DNA of 14,727 bases, from assembly GCA_937892105.1 (NCBI GenBank), contig CALAUZ010000343.1, positions 1 to 14,727 on the forward strand. Direction: 5' to 3'. Each line of letters begins with the position of its first letter. The stretch's first letter is position 1. Below are positions 1 through 8,461 of this stretch, in pieces. The position numbers were made by a program, and so were the translations under genes. This DNA comes from an uncultured Fretibacterium sp. Lineage in GTDB: Bacteria > Synergistota > Synergistia > Synergistales > Aminobacteriaceae. The notes under the pieces were generated by a model that did no database searches, had not been told where the DNA came from, and saw nothing but the letters and a program-made list of their open reading frames with translations.

Positions 1-353
<353 letters not shown>

Positions 354-362
354 GGCATAAGT

Positions 363-788
363 ATGGCATTTGCAGACACTGATATTATATTCAATCAGTC
401 AGACATCAAGCGTTCAGTCTCAACAAACAAAGCTCCTGCGGCAATCGGGCCGTATTCACAGGCAGTACAGGCTGGAGAGTTCCTCTATGTTTCCGGGCAG
501 ATACCTGTAGACCCGGCAACAGGCGAGATACCAACCGACATATCGCTTCAGGCCAGGCGTTCACTCGAGAACCTGAAGGCCATTGTCGAGGCTGGCGGAT
601 ACACGCTTGCAGACGTTGTGAAGACTACGGTTTTTGCGGCGAACATAGGAGATTTCGCGGCGGTTAATGCCGTCTACGCTGAATACTTCCCCAATGACGC
701 TCCAGCACGTTCTTTTGTGGCGGTTAAAGACCTGCCAAAAGGCGTTGGCGTTGAGATTGAGGCAGTGGCGTGGCACAGGAAGCAATAA
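363..788 (+). CDS. ridA: RidA family reactive enamine/imine deaminase
   Basis: This 141-residue protein belongs to the YjgF/YER057c/UK114 (RidA) family. Its members form cytoplasmic trimers that hydrolyse reactive enamine/imine intermediates, such as 2-aminoacrylate from serine or threonine dehydratases. Visible motifs are APAAIGPYSQA (residues 25-34), YVSGQIP (42-48) and PARSFVAV (114-121), with Arg116 and Glu131 matching the catalytic Arg105 and Glu120 of E. coli RidA. Active deaminase is therefore expected. The ATG at 363 is preceded by AGGG (352-355), which overlaps the enolase stop. The protein carries about 15 more N-terminal residues than usual, but no nearer ATG, GTG or TTG precedes the conserved core. 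It sits between eno and yajC in one operon. Confidence 0.95.
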   Translation: MAFADTDIIFNQSDIKRSVSTNKAPAAIGPYSQAVQAGEFLYVSGQIPVDPATGEIPTDISLQARRSLENLKAIVEAGGYTLADVVKTTVFAANIGDFAAVNAVYAEYFPNDAPARSFVAVKDLPKGVGVEIEAVAWHRKQ

Positions 789-811
789 CTTTTTGGAGGT
801 AATGTTTTAGC

Positions 812-1183
812 ATGGCAGAAACGACAACAGCAGTAAACCCGTGTGGAGGCAGTGCGCCTTCAGGAACAGGCGGAGCAGGAGGAGAGGCAGGAGCTGCACA
901 GCAGGGCGGTCTCATGGGAATGCTTTTCCCGCTTGCTATATTCGTGCTGATATTCTACTTCTTCATCATCAGACCTCAGAGAAAGCGCGATAAACAGCAG
1001 AAAAACATGATTGACAGCATAGCCCGCGGAGACCAGATTATCACTATAGGCGGTTTCTACGGGACTGTGCGTGAAGTTCGTGATGACTCGTTCCAGATTG
1101 AAATCGCTGAAGGTGTGCGCGTTACCATACTGAAATCAGCAGTGCAGGGAAAACGCGCGGTGAAGACGGAGGCAGCATCTTAA
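812..1183 (+). CDS. yajC: Preprotein translocase accessory subunit YajC
   Basis: YajC is a small single-pass membrane protein that associates with SecDF and the SecYEG translocon. The 123-residue product has a Gly/Ala-rich leader (residues 12-34), one membrane helix (about 35-53), the family signature FYFFIIRPQRKR just after it, and the conserved cytoplasmic GDQIITIGGFYGTV segment (73-86). The Gly/Ala-rich leader is longer than in compact YajC proteins and is low complexity. The start at 812 is set by GGAGG at 795-799, with a rather long 12-nt gap. The closer ATG at 802 is followed at once by Phe and a stop. Its stop overlaps the secD start by one base (TAATG). Confidence 0.95.
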   Translation: MAETTTAVNPCGGSAPSGTGGAGGEAGAAQQGGLMGMLFPLAIFVLIFYFFIIRPQRKRDKQQKNMIDSIARGDQIITIGGFYGTVREVRDDSFQIEIAEGVRVTILKSAVQGKRAVKTEAAS

Positions 1184-2571
1184 TGAACCGTACGGACAGA
1201 TTACGCCTCTGGATTGTCTTAATCGTCGTGGCGGGGGCGTTATGTTTTGCGTACTTCAACAGGGACGGCCTTAATCTCGGTCTTGACCTGAGAGGCGGAG
1301 CGCATATAGTCCTTCAGGCAAAAGACACTCAGGAGAACCCCCTGCGTGATGACAGCATAGACAGGCTTCTTGCTGTACTCAGAAACAGAATTGACCAGTA
1401 TGGCGTTGCCGAGCCGATAATCCAGAAGTCGGGGACTGACAGAATTATCGTTGACCTTCCCGGCATTCAGAACCCGCAGGCGGCACTTGAGCTTATTGGA
1501 CGCACAGCCCAGATGGATTTCCGCGAAGTTACGGACTCCACCGGCACTCCTCCTCCCGCTCCTGTCAGAAGCAATTACGACAACGATATACAGTTCGTGA
1601 ACGCTCAGGAACGCTGGCAGAAGGCTATTGATGAACTCAACAATTCCAGTGCAGATTTTCAGGCGCGCGCAAAGACTACTGTCGGAGCAATCGTTGCACC
1701 AGCTGAAGAAGCAGGAAGATTTTACCTTTTAGGGCCGGTGTTATTGTCGGGGAAAGACCTCATTAACGCCGAAGTTCAGCCGGACAATCTGGGAAGAATG
1801 GGCGTTTCGCTTGAGTTCAACTCTGAGGGTGCAAGGTTATTCGAGGAGGCAACTGCAAGGCTCATAGGCAAACAGATTGCTATAGTTCTCGACAACGTTG
1901 TAATCTCCGCTCCTGTCGTTCAGGACAGAATTTCAGGAGGACGCGCACAGATTACCGGGCGTTTCACGGCTGACGAGGCAGGAAGACTGGCGATAATGCT
2001 CAAGGCCGGCGCACTGCCTGTAGCAGTAGAGATTGCGGAAAACCGTTCTGTAGGGCCGAGTTTGGGTGCTGACAGCGTAAAACAGGGGCTTGAAGCAGGG
2101 TTATTCGGTGCAGGAATGGTACTCGTATTCATGCTTCTGTACTACCAGTTCAGGGGGCTTGCGGCGGATTTTGCGCTTGCTGTTACGGTGCTTCTGATAT
2201 TCGCAGGATTAATTGCCTTCAACGCTACACTGACGCTTCCCGGCATTGCGGGTATCATTCTAACTCTGGGAATGGCGGTTGACGGCAACATTCTTATCTA
2301 CGAGCGCATACGCGAGGAACGCAACGCAGGGAAAACTCCTATGGCGGCACTGGATTCGGGCTTCCGCAAGGCACTCGTTACCATTCTCGACAGCAACATT
2401 ACGACACTCATTGCGGCACTTGTACTGTTCTACTTTGGATCAGGCTCAGTGAGGGGCTTCGGCGTAACGCTTTCGGTTGGTCTTGTTGCCAGCGTCTTCG
2501 CTAACATTGTCGTAACGCGGGCTATATTGCAGTTGTTCGTTAAGCGCGGAAAGGAGATCGTGAGGAGATGA
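1183..2571 (+). CDS. secD: Protein translocase subunit SecD
   Basis: SecD is the large half of the RND-like SecDF motor, which uses the proton gradient to pull secreted proteins out of SecYEG on the trans side. The 462-residue protein shows TM1 (about 8-26), the P1-type head opened by GLDLRGGAHIVLQ (33-45), the DRIIVDLPGI segment (86-95), and five C-terminal membrane helices from about residue 302 onward. TM4 carries GMAVDGNILIYERIREE, with Asp367 at the position of the proton-relay aspartate (Asp519 in E. coli). It is shorter than the E. coli protein (615 residues), a length common outside Proteobacteria. A Pro-rich stretch lies at about 120-128. The start has GGAGG at 1168-1172 and overlaps the yajC stop by one base. 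The stop overlaps the secF start. Confidence 0.97.
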   Translation: MNRTDRLRLWIVLIVVAGALCFAYFNRDGLNLGLDLRGGAHIVLQAKDTQENPLRDDSIDRLLAVLRNRIDQYGVAEPIIQKSGTDRIIVDLPGIQNPQAALELIGRTAQMDFREVTDSTGTPPPAPVRSNYDNDIQFVNAQERWQKAIDELNNSSADFQARAKTTVGAIVAPAEEAGRFYLLGPVLLSGKDLINAEVQPDNLGRMGVSLEFNSEGARLFEEATARLIGKQIAIVLDNVVISAPVVQDRISGGRAQITGRFTADEAGRLAIMLKAGALPVAVEIAENRSVGPSLGADSVKQGLEAGLFGAGMVLVFMLLYYQFRGLAADFALAVTVLLIFAGLIAFNATLTLPGIAGIILTLGMAVDGNILIYERIREERNAGKTPMAALDSGFRKALVTILDSNITTLIAALVLFYFGSGSVRGFGVTLSVGLVASVFANIVVTRAILQLFVKRGKEIVRR

Positions 2572-3431
2572 GCATACTGAATTTGCACTTTAACTTCATG
2601 AACCACAGAAAGTTTGCGCTCACGGTCAGCCTTGTCTTTGTGATTGCCAGCATTGTGTTATTGCTCACACGCGGCCTGAACATGGGAATAGACTTCACCG
2701 GCGGCAATGTTATACAGGCAGAGTTTGAAACGCGTCCCGATGTTGCAGAAGTGCGCGAGGTAATCTCCGAAATAGTCGCTAAGGGTGCAATGATACAGAA
2801 CTTTGGCGAAAAGGGAATAATTATCCGCACCAATGAGGACACGGAACAGAGCCGTGAAGCTGTCGTAAAGGCACTCAGTGAGAAGTATGCTGACATGAAG
2901 GTTACAGGTTTCGAGAAGGTAGGGCCAGTAGTAGGCGGTGAACTTCGCAGACAGGCAATTATCGGCGTAACTATTGCGCTTGTTGCCATACTGATATACA
3001 TAACACTGCGCTTCCAGTTCCGTTTTGCGGTCGTAAGCGTTGTGCCTCTGGTGCATGATGTTATTATCGCGCTGGGGTTCTTCTCTCTGACGCAGATGGA
3101 GATAGGCTCGTCATTTATTGCGGCAATTCTTACAATCGTGGGCTATTCCCTCAACAACACGATAATCATTCTCGACCGTGTACGCGAAAACTGGGGAACA
3201 TTATCGCGTGAAGGCATAGTAAACCTCGTCAACAAGTCGTTGAACCAGACACTTGCGCGTACAATCAACACTACGCTGACTACGCTGTTCCCTGTTATTG
3301 CGTTATGCGTATGGGGAGGGCCGGTGTTAATGGCGTTCAGTTATGCGATGTTAGTAGGAATGATTGCCGGAACGTGGAGTTCAATGTTTGTTGCTACGGG
3401 TCTTCTCTGTGAATGGCAGGGAAAGAAATAG
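2568..3431 (+). CDS. secF: Protein translocase subunit SecF
   Basis: SecF is the partner of SecD in the export motor. The 287-residue protein has TM1 (about 17-34), the GLNMGIDFTGGNVIQAEF signature (36-53), a short periplasmic head, and five C-terminal helices from about 130. TM4 reads VGYSLNNTIIILDRVREN (191-208). Most SecF proteins have Asn-Asp where this one has Asn196-Asn197, so the conserved membrane aspartate (Asp213 in E. coli) is replaced by Asn. The TM5 arginine (Arg231, in SLNQTLARTINTT, equivalent to E. coli Arg247) is kept. The start overlaps the secD stop as ATGA. AAGGAG lies at 2551-2556, and a second purine stretch abuts the ATG. It is the last gene before the terminator at 3451. 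Confidence 0.96.
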   Translation: MSILNLHFNFMNHRKFALTVSLVFVIASIVLLLTRGLNMGIDFTGGNVIQAEFETRPDVAEVREVISEIVAKGAMIQNFGEKGIIIRTNEDTEQSREAVVKALSEKYADMKVTGFEKVGPVVGGELRRQAIIGVTIALVAILIYITLRFQFRFAVVSVVPLVHDVIIALGFFSLTQMEIGSSFIAAILTIVGYSLNNTIIILDRVRENWGTLSREGIVNLVNKSLNQTLARTINTTLTTLFPVIALCVWGGPVLMAFSYAMLVGMIAGTWSSMFVATGLLCEWQGKK

Positions 3432-3450
3432 TATCAAGGTAATAATTCTG

Positions 3451-3484
3451 CCCCTCTGGCTTTAACGGCTGGAGGGGTTTTTTT
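3451..3484 (+). terminator. Rho-independent terminator after secF
   Basis: Bases 3451-3460 (CCCCTCTGGC) pair with 3468-3477 (GCTGGAGGGG) as a 10-bp stem with two G-U wobbles and a 7-nt loop, followed by seven T residues (3478-3484). It lies 19 nt after the secF stop and ends the eno-secF operon. Read from the minus strand, the two wobbles become C-A type mismatches and no T-run follows, so it should be weak for the converging operon that ends at 3490. Confidence 0.93.
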
Positions 3485-3489
3485 GTGTG

Positions 3490-4419
3490 TCAGTCTTGAG
3501 CCTGTAATTCCTTCGTAAGCATGTCGATGTTGAACTTCATGACATTCATCATTCCGGCCATGTTCCGCATAATCTCTACGGCATTCATGGCGTTCGTCTC
3601 GATGAATTTAGGTAAATCTCCGCGGCCTATCCTGAGCAGCAACATATCCGTGAACGCATAGACAGTGTATATTCCAGGCTTGCCCGTCAGAAGCGAATAT
3701 TCCCCAAACGTTCTGCCTTCCTTGAAAGTTCCAAGCATGTATTCGTTATCAGTCCCGTAATTGATACAGCATATTGCACGGCCTGAGATTATCTTGTACA
3801 TCTCGCTGTTGCTCACACCCTCGCTGATAATAACCCTGTCAGCAGGGACACGAATGAACTTTACCTGTCCCATTCCTCTAGTCTGCTTCAGTTCATGTTC
3901 CTTGAGCCTCGCAACATTCTCATCGGTCAGGAATTTTCCTAAACGTATGCCGCCTGTAAAGTATCGCAGAACAGGAGACGTTTTCAGAAATTCGGTATCC
4001 TCGCACGTAATCACTAGGAATATGCTGCTTGCACGCATTTCGTTCTCAATCACACGCGCAAATATCCCCATGAACGCAGTATCACGCCCCGCGAGAATGT
4101 CGAAACCGTCAATAACAATTATCATTCTGGAGCCTGCCCGCGCTTTCACAACATAGCTCAATGCGTCGTCCCAGAACTGGAAGGGGGAATGTTCATTGTC
4201 GCCGAAGTAACGCAATAATTTGGCGGAAAAACTGTTGAGATTTGCCCTGTTGCTGCTTTCCTGAACCGTGAAGAATACCGCCGCTTTGTTCCGGCAGAAC
4301 TCCTCAAGCAGTGTTGTCTTTCCAGCTCCCCTCTGTCCGTGAACCAGGAACAACTTGAAACCTTCATCGTCATATGCCTTCTCAAGCTGTGCAAGTTCCT
4401 GCTGTCTTCCCGTGAACAT
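3490..4419 (-). CDS. P-loop ATPase fused to a cyclic-nucleotide-binding-like domain
   Basis: The 309-residue protein joins two domains. Residues 1 to about 175 resemble archaeal-type/STAND-like ATPases (ATPase_2 style): an FTGRQQELAQLEKAY opening, Walker A GQRGAGKT (28-35), and Walker B MIIVID (99-104). Residues about 186-300 resemble a cNMP-binding (CAP_ED) beta-roll: VIISEGVSNSEMYKIISGRA, then GRTFGEYSLLTGKPG (235-249) and a C-terminal helix. The usual phosphate-binding Arg after the FGE loop (PR-S/T-A) is absent: the sequence reads KPGIYTV, so cAMP/cGMP binding is doubtful. No DNA-binding or membrane segment is seen. Its ATG lies one base after the stop of the RsbW-like gene, and it is the last gene of the operon. 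Probably a regulatory or scaffold component; the function is unknown. Confidence 0.85.
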   Translation of the reverse strand: MFTGRQQELAQLEKAYDDEGFKLFLVHGQRGAGKTTLLEEFCRNKAAVFFTVQESSNRANLNSFSAKLLRYFGDNEHSPFQFWDDALSYVVKARAGSRMIIVIDGFDILAGRDTAFMGIFARVIENEMRASSIFLVITCEDTEFLKTSPVLRYFTGGIRLGKFLTDENVARLKEHELKQTRGMGQVKFIRVPADRVIISEGVSNSEMYKIISGRAICCINYGTDNEYMLGTFKEGRTFGEYSLLTGKPGIYTVYAFTDMLLLRIGRGDLPKFIETNAMNAVEIMRNMAGMMNVMKFNIDMLTKELQAQD

Positions 4420-4420
4420 C

Positions 4421-4834
4421 TCAGGCTTTCACTCTCTTTCTTATGGTAAATACGTTCTTTCCGTCCCGGTATTCGTAGCTCACCTTGTCCATGCTCTTTT
4501 TCACAATGTATATTCCAAGCCCCCCTATCTCGCGTTCCTCAGCAGAAAGCGTTACGTCAGGGTCAGGCTTCTCCAAAGGGTTATACGGTGTCCCGCTGTC
4601 CGTGAACGTGATTTCAGCAACCCCATCAACTTCATTAACTTCTATTCGCGCACTGCCCTCGCCTGAACTGTAAGCATAATGCGCAATGTTCACGAAAATT
4701 TCCTCAACCGCTATGTTGATCTGCGTCTGCGTCTTCATGTTACAGCCATTTTCTTCGAGAAAACCGTCAACAAATTCCAGTACATCGTCAAGTTTCTCTA
4801 TCTTAGCGTCAATTATCAGCTCCAAGTTATTCAC
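4421..4834 (-). CDS. RsbW/SpoIIAB-like anti-sigma factor serine kinase (HATPase)
   Basis: This 137-residue GHKL-fold protein resembles RsbW, SpoIIAB and BtrW: cytoplasmic kinases that phosphorylate a STAS-domain antagonist and often also hold a sigma factor. It carries the N-box NIAVEEIFVNIAHYAY (40-55, with Glu44/Glu45 and Asn49), the G1 box FTDSGTPYNP (77-86, Asp79) and the G2 box GGLGIYIVKKSMD (104-116). The PYNPL motif is typical of this anti-sigma class rather than of sensor histidine kinases. The chosen GTG start overlaps the upstream phosphatase stop by 8 nt. A TTG three codons later, six bases after AAGGGTG, is a reasonable alternative. Its position directly after two SpoIIE-type phosphatases supports a partner-switching role. 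No cognate STAS or sigma gene is in the window. Confidence 0.91.
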   Translation of the reverse strand: MNNLELIIDAKIEKLDDVLEFVDGFLEENGCNMKTQTQINIAVEEIFVNIAHYAYSSGEGSARIEVNEVDGVAEITFTDSGTPYNPLEKPDPDVTLSAEEREIGGLGIYIVKKSMDKVSYEYRDGKNVFTIRKRVKA

Positions 4835-6443
4835 CCTTTCCGTGAAATTTCAGCATGAGCATTGTAATATCATCAAACTGCGGTGCGTCTCCCGTGAAGC
4901 CGTCAACAGCCTTCTTCATGGAAAGCAGTACATTTTCCGCGTTCATTCCCGACGTTTCGTTGAGAGCATCAATCATTCTGTCCGTACCGTACAGTTCCTC
5001 GCTTGAATTTGTGGCCTCTGCTACCCCATCTGTGTAGATGTACAGGCAATCACCGGCGTTAAGGTCAAACTCATATTCCCGAAACTTCATACCCTCCATC
5101 GTTGCTACCGCTGGGCTATGCTTGTCCTTCATCAGCAGCCAGCCATCACCATTCCTGTAGATTGCGGGGTACTCATGTCCGGCGTTTGCGGCGTTCACCT
5201 TTCCAGTGTCAATGTCAACTATACCCAGCCATACCGTAACGAAAAGACCAGCCTCGTTTCCTTCACAGAGGTGATTGTTCACGTCTGCAAGAATTTCGCC
5301 CGGACTTCCGCCCATTAAGGCACGGTTTTTGATGAGAGCTTTCGATATAGCCATGAACAATGATGCAGGCACACCTTTTCCCGAAACATCAGCAATGACA
5401 AGTGCCAGATGATTTTCATCGGCCATGAAGAAATCATAGAAATCTCCTCCGACTTCCTTTGCCGGTGTCATGGACGCAAAAAGTTCAAACTCCTTCCTCT
5501 GCGGGAACTCACGGGGAAGCATACTCGCCTGAATTTCTGCGGCTATATTGAGTTCGGCCTTTATCTGTTCCTTCTCCTGAGTGATACGGGTTATGCTGTC
5601 AATGTAGCTCAGAACCTCATGTTCCATAGCGTCAACAGTAAGTGCAAGCTGTCCAATCTCGTTCTTTGCGGTGATGTGATGTTGAAGAGGCGAAATGGGT
5701 TTGGTATGTTCGGCGGCAAATCTTCGGGCCTCCGCAGCAATCCTCTTTACCGGAACAATCAGAACACGCCCCAAATATACCCCGTAGACAATCAGAACAA
5801 ACCCCACAATCACAGCAGCGGCAATCGCAACATGTCTGACGTAGGATTTGCGGTAAAAGTTTAGACGTTCCATCTGACGCTGAACACATAGTATCCAGTC
5901 AACCTTGCCGGAATTTCTGCTGCCGGCCTTAACAGGTATCATTACGGTGATGTGATGACCCGTCTCACTGTCGCCCTTGTCCCGAAATATCGTAGCCTTG
6001 CTCTTTCCATTCTCGCAGATTTCACGGTATGCGTTGCGGTATTCGTCATTTGATGTCTGGCGGACGTATCCGCTTGGGTAACGGTCGTAGTGTGCCGAGC
6101 TGTTCATGACGCTAAGGAAGAACTCTATGTGATTGTAGTCGGTCTTGTCGGGGCGTATGAGGTATATGAACGTAGCGTCCTGAGTGTTGGCCAAACGTCC
6201 CCATTCGTCATTGAGCATCTTGAAGCGCATTTGGTACTCTGCTCCCGCAATCTCTCCCGTGAGAAGTTCAGGCACTATCATTGTCGCGGCAGTACGTGCG
6301 GTGTTGTATGCACAGTCCTCGTACTGGGTCTCAGCTGATGTCGTGAACTCTCTGTAGCCCGTTACGCAGACGAAAACGGCAAGCACAGCAATCACTAACA
6401 CGAACCCCGCAATAATCTGAAGGGCTAAATTCTTCCTCAGCAT
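4827..6443 (-). CDS. Membrane sensor HAMP-PP2C (SpoIIE/RsbU-type) serine phosphatase
   Basis: This 538-residue protein is predicted to sense an extracytoplasmic signal and dephosphorylate a phospho-STAS protein. TM1 is at about 9-28, an extracytoplasmic region at about 30-200 (possibly a single-Cache-like fold, not firmly recognised), and TM2 at about 204-225. A HAMP domain follows (about 226-280), then the RsbU-type linker ELNIAAEIQASMLPREFP and a SpoIIE-type PP2C domain (about 320-534). Metal-binding aspartates are kept: Asp334 (VGGDFYDFF), Asp352 (ADVSGKG), Asp472 (YTDGVAEA) and Asp524/525 (FDDITML). The ATG overlaps the preceding phosphatase stop by 7 nt, with GAGG 11 nt upstream. The catalytic half closely resembles that of the neighbour at 6437-8461, while the sensor halves differ, suggesting duplication with a sensor exchange. 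Confidence 0.94.
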   Translation of the reverse strand: MLRKNLALQIIAGFVLVIAVLAVFVCVTGYREFTTSAETQYEDCAYNTARTAATMIVPELLTGEIAGAEYQMRFKMLNDEWGRLANTQDATFIYLIRPDKTDYNHIEFFLSVMNSSAHYDRYPSGYVRQTSNDEYRNAYREICENGKSKATIFRDKGDSETGHHITVMIPVKAGSRNSGKVDWILCVQRQMERLNFYRKSYVRHVAIAAAVIVGFVLIVYGVYLGRVLIVPVKRIAAEARRFAAEHTKPISPLQHHITAKNEIGQLALTVDAMEHEVLSYIDSITRITQEKEQIKAELNIAAEIQASMLPREFPQRKEFELFASMTPAKEVGGDFYDFFMADENHLALVIADVSGKGVPASLFMAISKALIKNRALMGGSPGEILADVNNHLCEGNEAGLFVTVWLGIVDIDTGKVNAANAGHEYPAIYRNGDGWLLMKDKHSPAVATMEGMKFREYEFDLNAGDCLYIYTDGVAEATNSSEELYGTDRMIDALNETSGMNAENVLLSMKKAVDGFTGDAPQFDDITMLMLKFHGKGE

Positions 6444-8461
6444 TTACCGTAATACCTCAGTGAAAGCATGGTAATATCATCGAACTGCGGAGCTTCACCA
6501 GTGAAATCATCAACAGACCTTTTCAGCGTCTCAAGTACTCCCGCAACTGGCATATTCACCGTATCATTCAGAGCATTAAGCATTCTGTCTGTCCCGTAAA
6601 GCTCATTATGAATATTCGTTGCCTCAGCTACTCCGTCAGTGTAGAGATATATGCTGTCTCCCGCCTCAAGCTCAAACTCATATCCCCTGAACCTCAGGTC
6701 TTCCATTGTCGCGACAGCAGGGCTTTGCTTCGTCTTCAACAGCTCGTAAGTTCCGCCCTTCCTGCATATTGCCGGGTATTCATGGCCTGCGTTGGAAGCT
6801 GTAACCTTGCCCGTTGAAATTTCAAGTATTCCAAGCCAAACAGTAACAAACAAATCCGCTTCATTGCCCTCGCATAACTGGTTGTTCACGTCAGCAAGTA
6901 TCTCCGTCGGAGTGCCTCCCATCTGTGCCCTGTTCTTTATGAGCGTCTTCGCAATGACCATGAAGAGCGCGGCTGGTACTCCCTTTCCCGAAACGTCAGC
7001 CATAACCATAGCAAGATGGTCATCATCGGTGAGGAAGAAGTCATAGAAGTCGCCCCCCACTTCCTTTGCGGGTGTCATTGCAGCGTAGATGTCGAACTCC
7101 TTGCGGTCTGGGAACGGCGGGAATATTCTCGGCAGCATATCGGCCTGTATCTGTGTCGCAATGTTAAGCTCCGCACCAATTCTCTCCTTTTCGGCTGTAA
7201 CTGCGGCAAGGTTCTTCACGTAATCTTTGAGGGAAGCGGCCATGTCGTTGAAGGATTTTGCGAGGTCGCCAATTTCGTCATTTGTACGGATTTCTGCGCG
7301 GTAATCGAGGTTTCCGCCGCTGATTTTCTGCACATCACTCTCAAGGGCAATAATCGGGTCTGTGAGTTTGCCTGATAATTTCCGTGCTGCTATTGCAGAA
7401 AGCACAAGTATTATTGCGAACGCACCCAAGAACAAGAACATGGTTATTATGATGTTTCTGTTCACCGAACGAACAGGCGACAATATGACGCTCTCAGGAA
7501 TGCGGACACAGAATTTCCAGCCCGTACTCTTTATGGGAGTATAGGCGTAATATATTTTGCTGTCTGAGAGTGAAACACCGGTTTCCCCCGACATTATTTC
7601 ATCGGCGAGGCTTTTTGTTACGTCATGGATAGTCATTTTGCCGGAAGTTTCCTGTTCTGGGGGAGCAATTATGTTTCCTGCCCAGTCAACGAGGAAAGCA
7701 TACGCGTCTTTGCCCAAGTCTATGTCAACGATTGACTTGTACAAGTCCGAAAGCAGTATATCCATAGCCACAACTCCGGCGAAATTCCCCTCAGCGTCAT
7801 AGAATGGAGCGGCGCATGTTATCATCAGCCCCATGTTGTAGGCATCGGAATAAATGTCTGTGAAGAATACACCGCCTTTGTCCCGGCCTGTCCTGTACCA
7901 TTCGGAAGCGTGGAAGTCGTAATAGTTTTCGCTGCCGTCTTCGGGAAGTGAGTTGAACGAGTTTTTGTCGTAAGCAATCATTGCCCCCGTTTTTGTCCCG
8001 ACGTAAATCGTGGTGATGACTTTGTCGTTCGCCCGTATGACGGGATCCCATATCTGCCTGAGATTTCCCATAAGGCTTATCTCACCGCTGAGGGCTTTAA
8101 CGTCCGCGCTTGGGGCTAAAATTCTCTGCATGGCGAGTATTCCTGTGTTCTCGATTTTCGAGGGCACGACCTCATGAGGAACGTAATAATCCGGGCTGTC
8201 ATACAGGCCGTGAATGTAGTCCGCAAAATTTTGGGCATACCCTGCATATTTCCCAAGCTCTGAATTGGCAAGGTCGGCTTTGCTGTCTGTGATATTGGCG
8301 AGGTTCTGCTCCATCTGGTGAATTAGTGCCGACTCGCTGTTTCCCTTTATGCGTAACATTCCGGCTATTCCGATTGTACCCGTAATGATTAACGATATCA
8401 CGGAGATATAGAGGGCGATGGCCTGAACCTTCTGCCTAATGGGTCGTCTTTTCCACTTCAT
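6437..8461 (-). CDS. dCache-HAMP-PP2C (SpoIIE/RsbU-type) serine phosphatase
   Basis: This 674-residue receptor has TM1 (about 14-36), a large periplasmic double-Cache domain (about 40-330), TM2 (about 337-359), HAMP (about 360-412), the RsbU-like linker ELNIATQIQADMLPR, and a SpoIIE-type PP2C domain (about 455-672). The Cache call rests on the membrane-distal ASEWYRTGRDKGGVFFTDIY segment (185-204), the AAPFYDAEGNFAGVVAMDI segment (217-235) with Asp234, and the membrane-proximal AYAFLVDWAGNIIAPP. Metal aspartates Asp471, Asp489, Asp609 and Asp661/662 are present, so it should be active. The likely ligand is a small molecule such as an amino acid or organic acid, but the motif does not decide which. 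The start is joined to the AsmA-like gene as ATGA, with CCTCCT (complement of AGGAGG) at 8474-8479. Confidence 0.95.
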   Translation of the reverse strand: MKWKRRPIRQKVQAIALYISVISLIITGTIGIAGMLRIKGNSESALIHQMEQNLANITDSKADLANSELGKYAGYAQNFADYIHGLYDSPDYYVPHEVVPSKIENTGILAMQRILAPSADVKALSGEISLMGNLRQIWDPVIRANDKVITTIYVGTKTGAMIAYDKNSFNSLPEDGSENYYDFHASEWYRTGRDKGGVFFTDIYSDAYNMGLMITCAAPFYDAEGNFAGVVAMDILLSDLYKSIVDIDLGKDAYAFLVDWAGNIIAPPEQETSGKMTIHDVTKSLADEIMSGETGVSLSDSKIYYAYTPIKSTGWKFCVRIPESVILSPVRSVNRNIIITMFLFLGAFAIILVLSAIAARKLSGKLTDPIIALESDVQKISGGNLDYRAEIRTNDEIGDLAKSFNDMAASLKDYVKNLAAVTAEKERIGAELNIATQIQADMLPRIFPPFPDRKEFDIYAAMTPAKEVGGDFYDFFLTDDDHLAMVMADVSGKGVPAALFMVIAKTLIKNRAQMGGTPTEILADVNNQLCEGNEADLFVTVWLGILEISTGKVTASNAGHEYPAICRKGGTYELLKTKQSPAVATMEDLRFRGYEFELEAGDSIYLYTDGVAEATNIHNELYGTDRMLNALNDTVNMPVAGVLETLKRSVDDFTGEAPQFDDITMLSLRYYGKC

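Noticed and set aside
802..810. ATG close to the GGAGG upstream of yajC
   Set aside because: It encodes Met-Phe-stop only and sits two bases from the ribosome site; no role can be supported beyond chance.
2540..3056. Two minus-strand ORFs of 132-153 codons opposite secF
   Set aside because: They mirror the secF coding sequence, show no recognisable domain, and lack a ribosome site; secF is unambiguous.
3451..3477. Bidirectional terminator serving the minus-strand operon
   Set aside because: On the minus strand two stem pairs become mismatches and the downstream bases CAGAATTATT are not a T-run.
3761..4156. Plus-strand ORF of 131 codons opposite the ATPase-cNBD gene
   Set aside because: Shadow of a gene with clear Walker motifs; no family features of its own.
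5409..5864. Plus-strand ORF of 151 codons opposite the second phosphatase
   Set aside because: It overlaps the HAMP and linker region of a well-supported gene and shows no domain.
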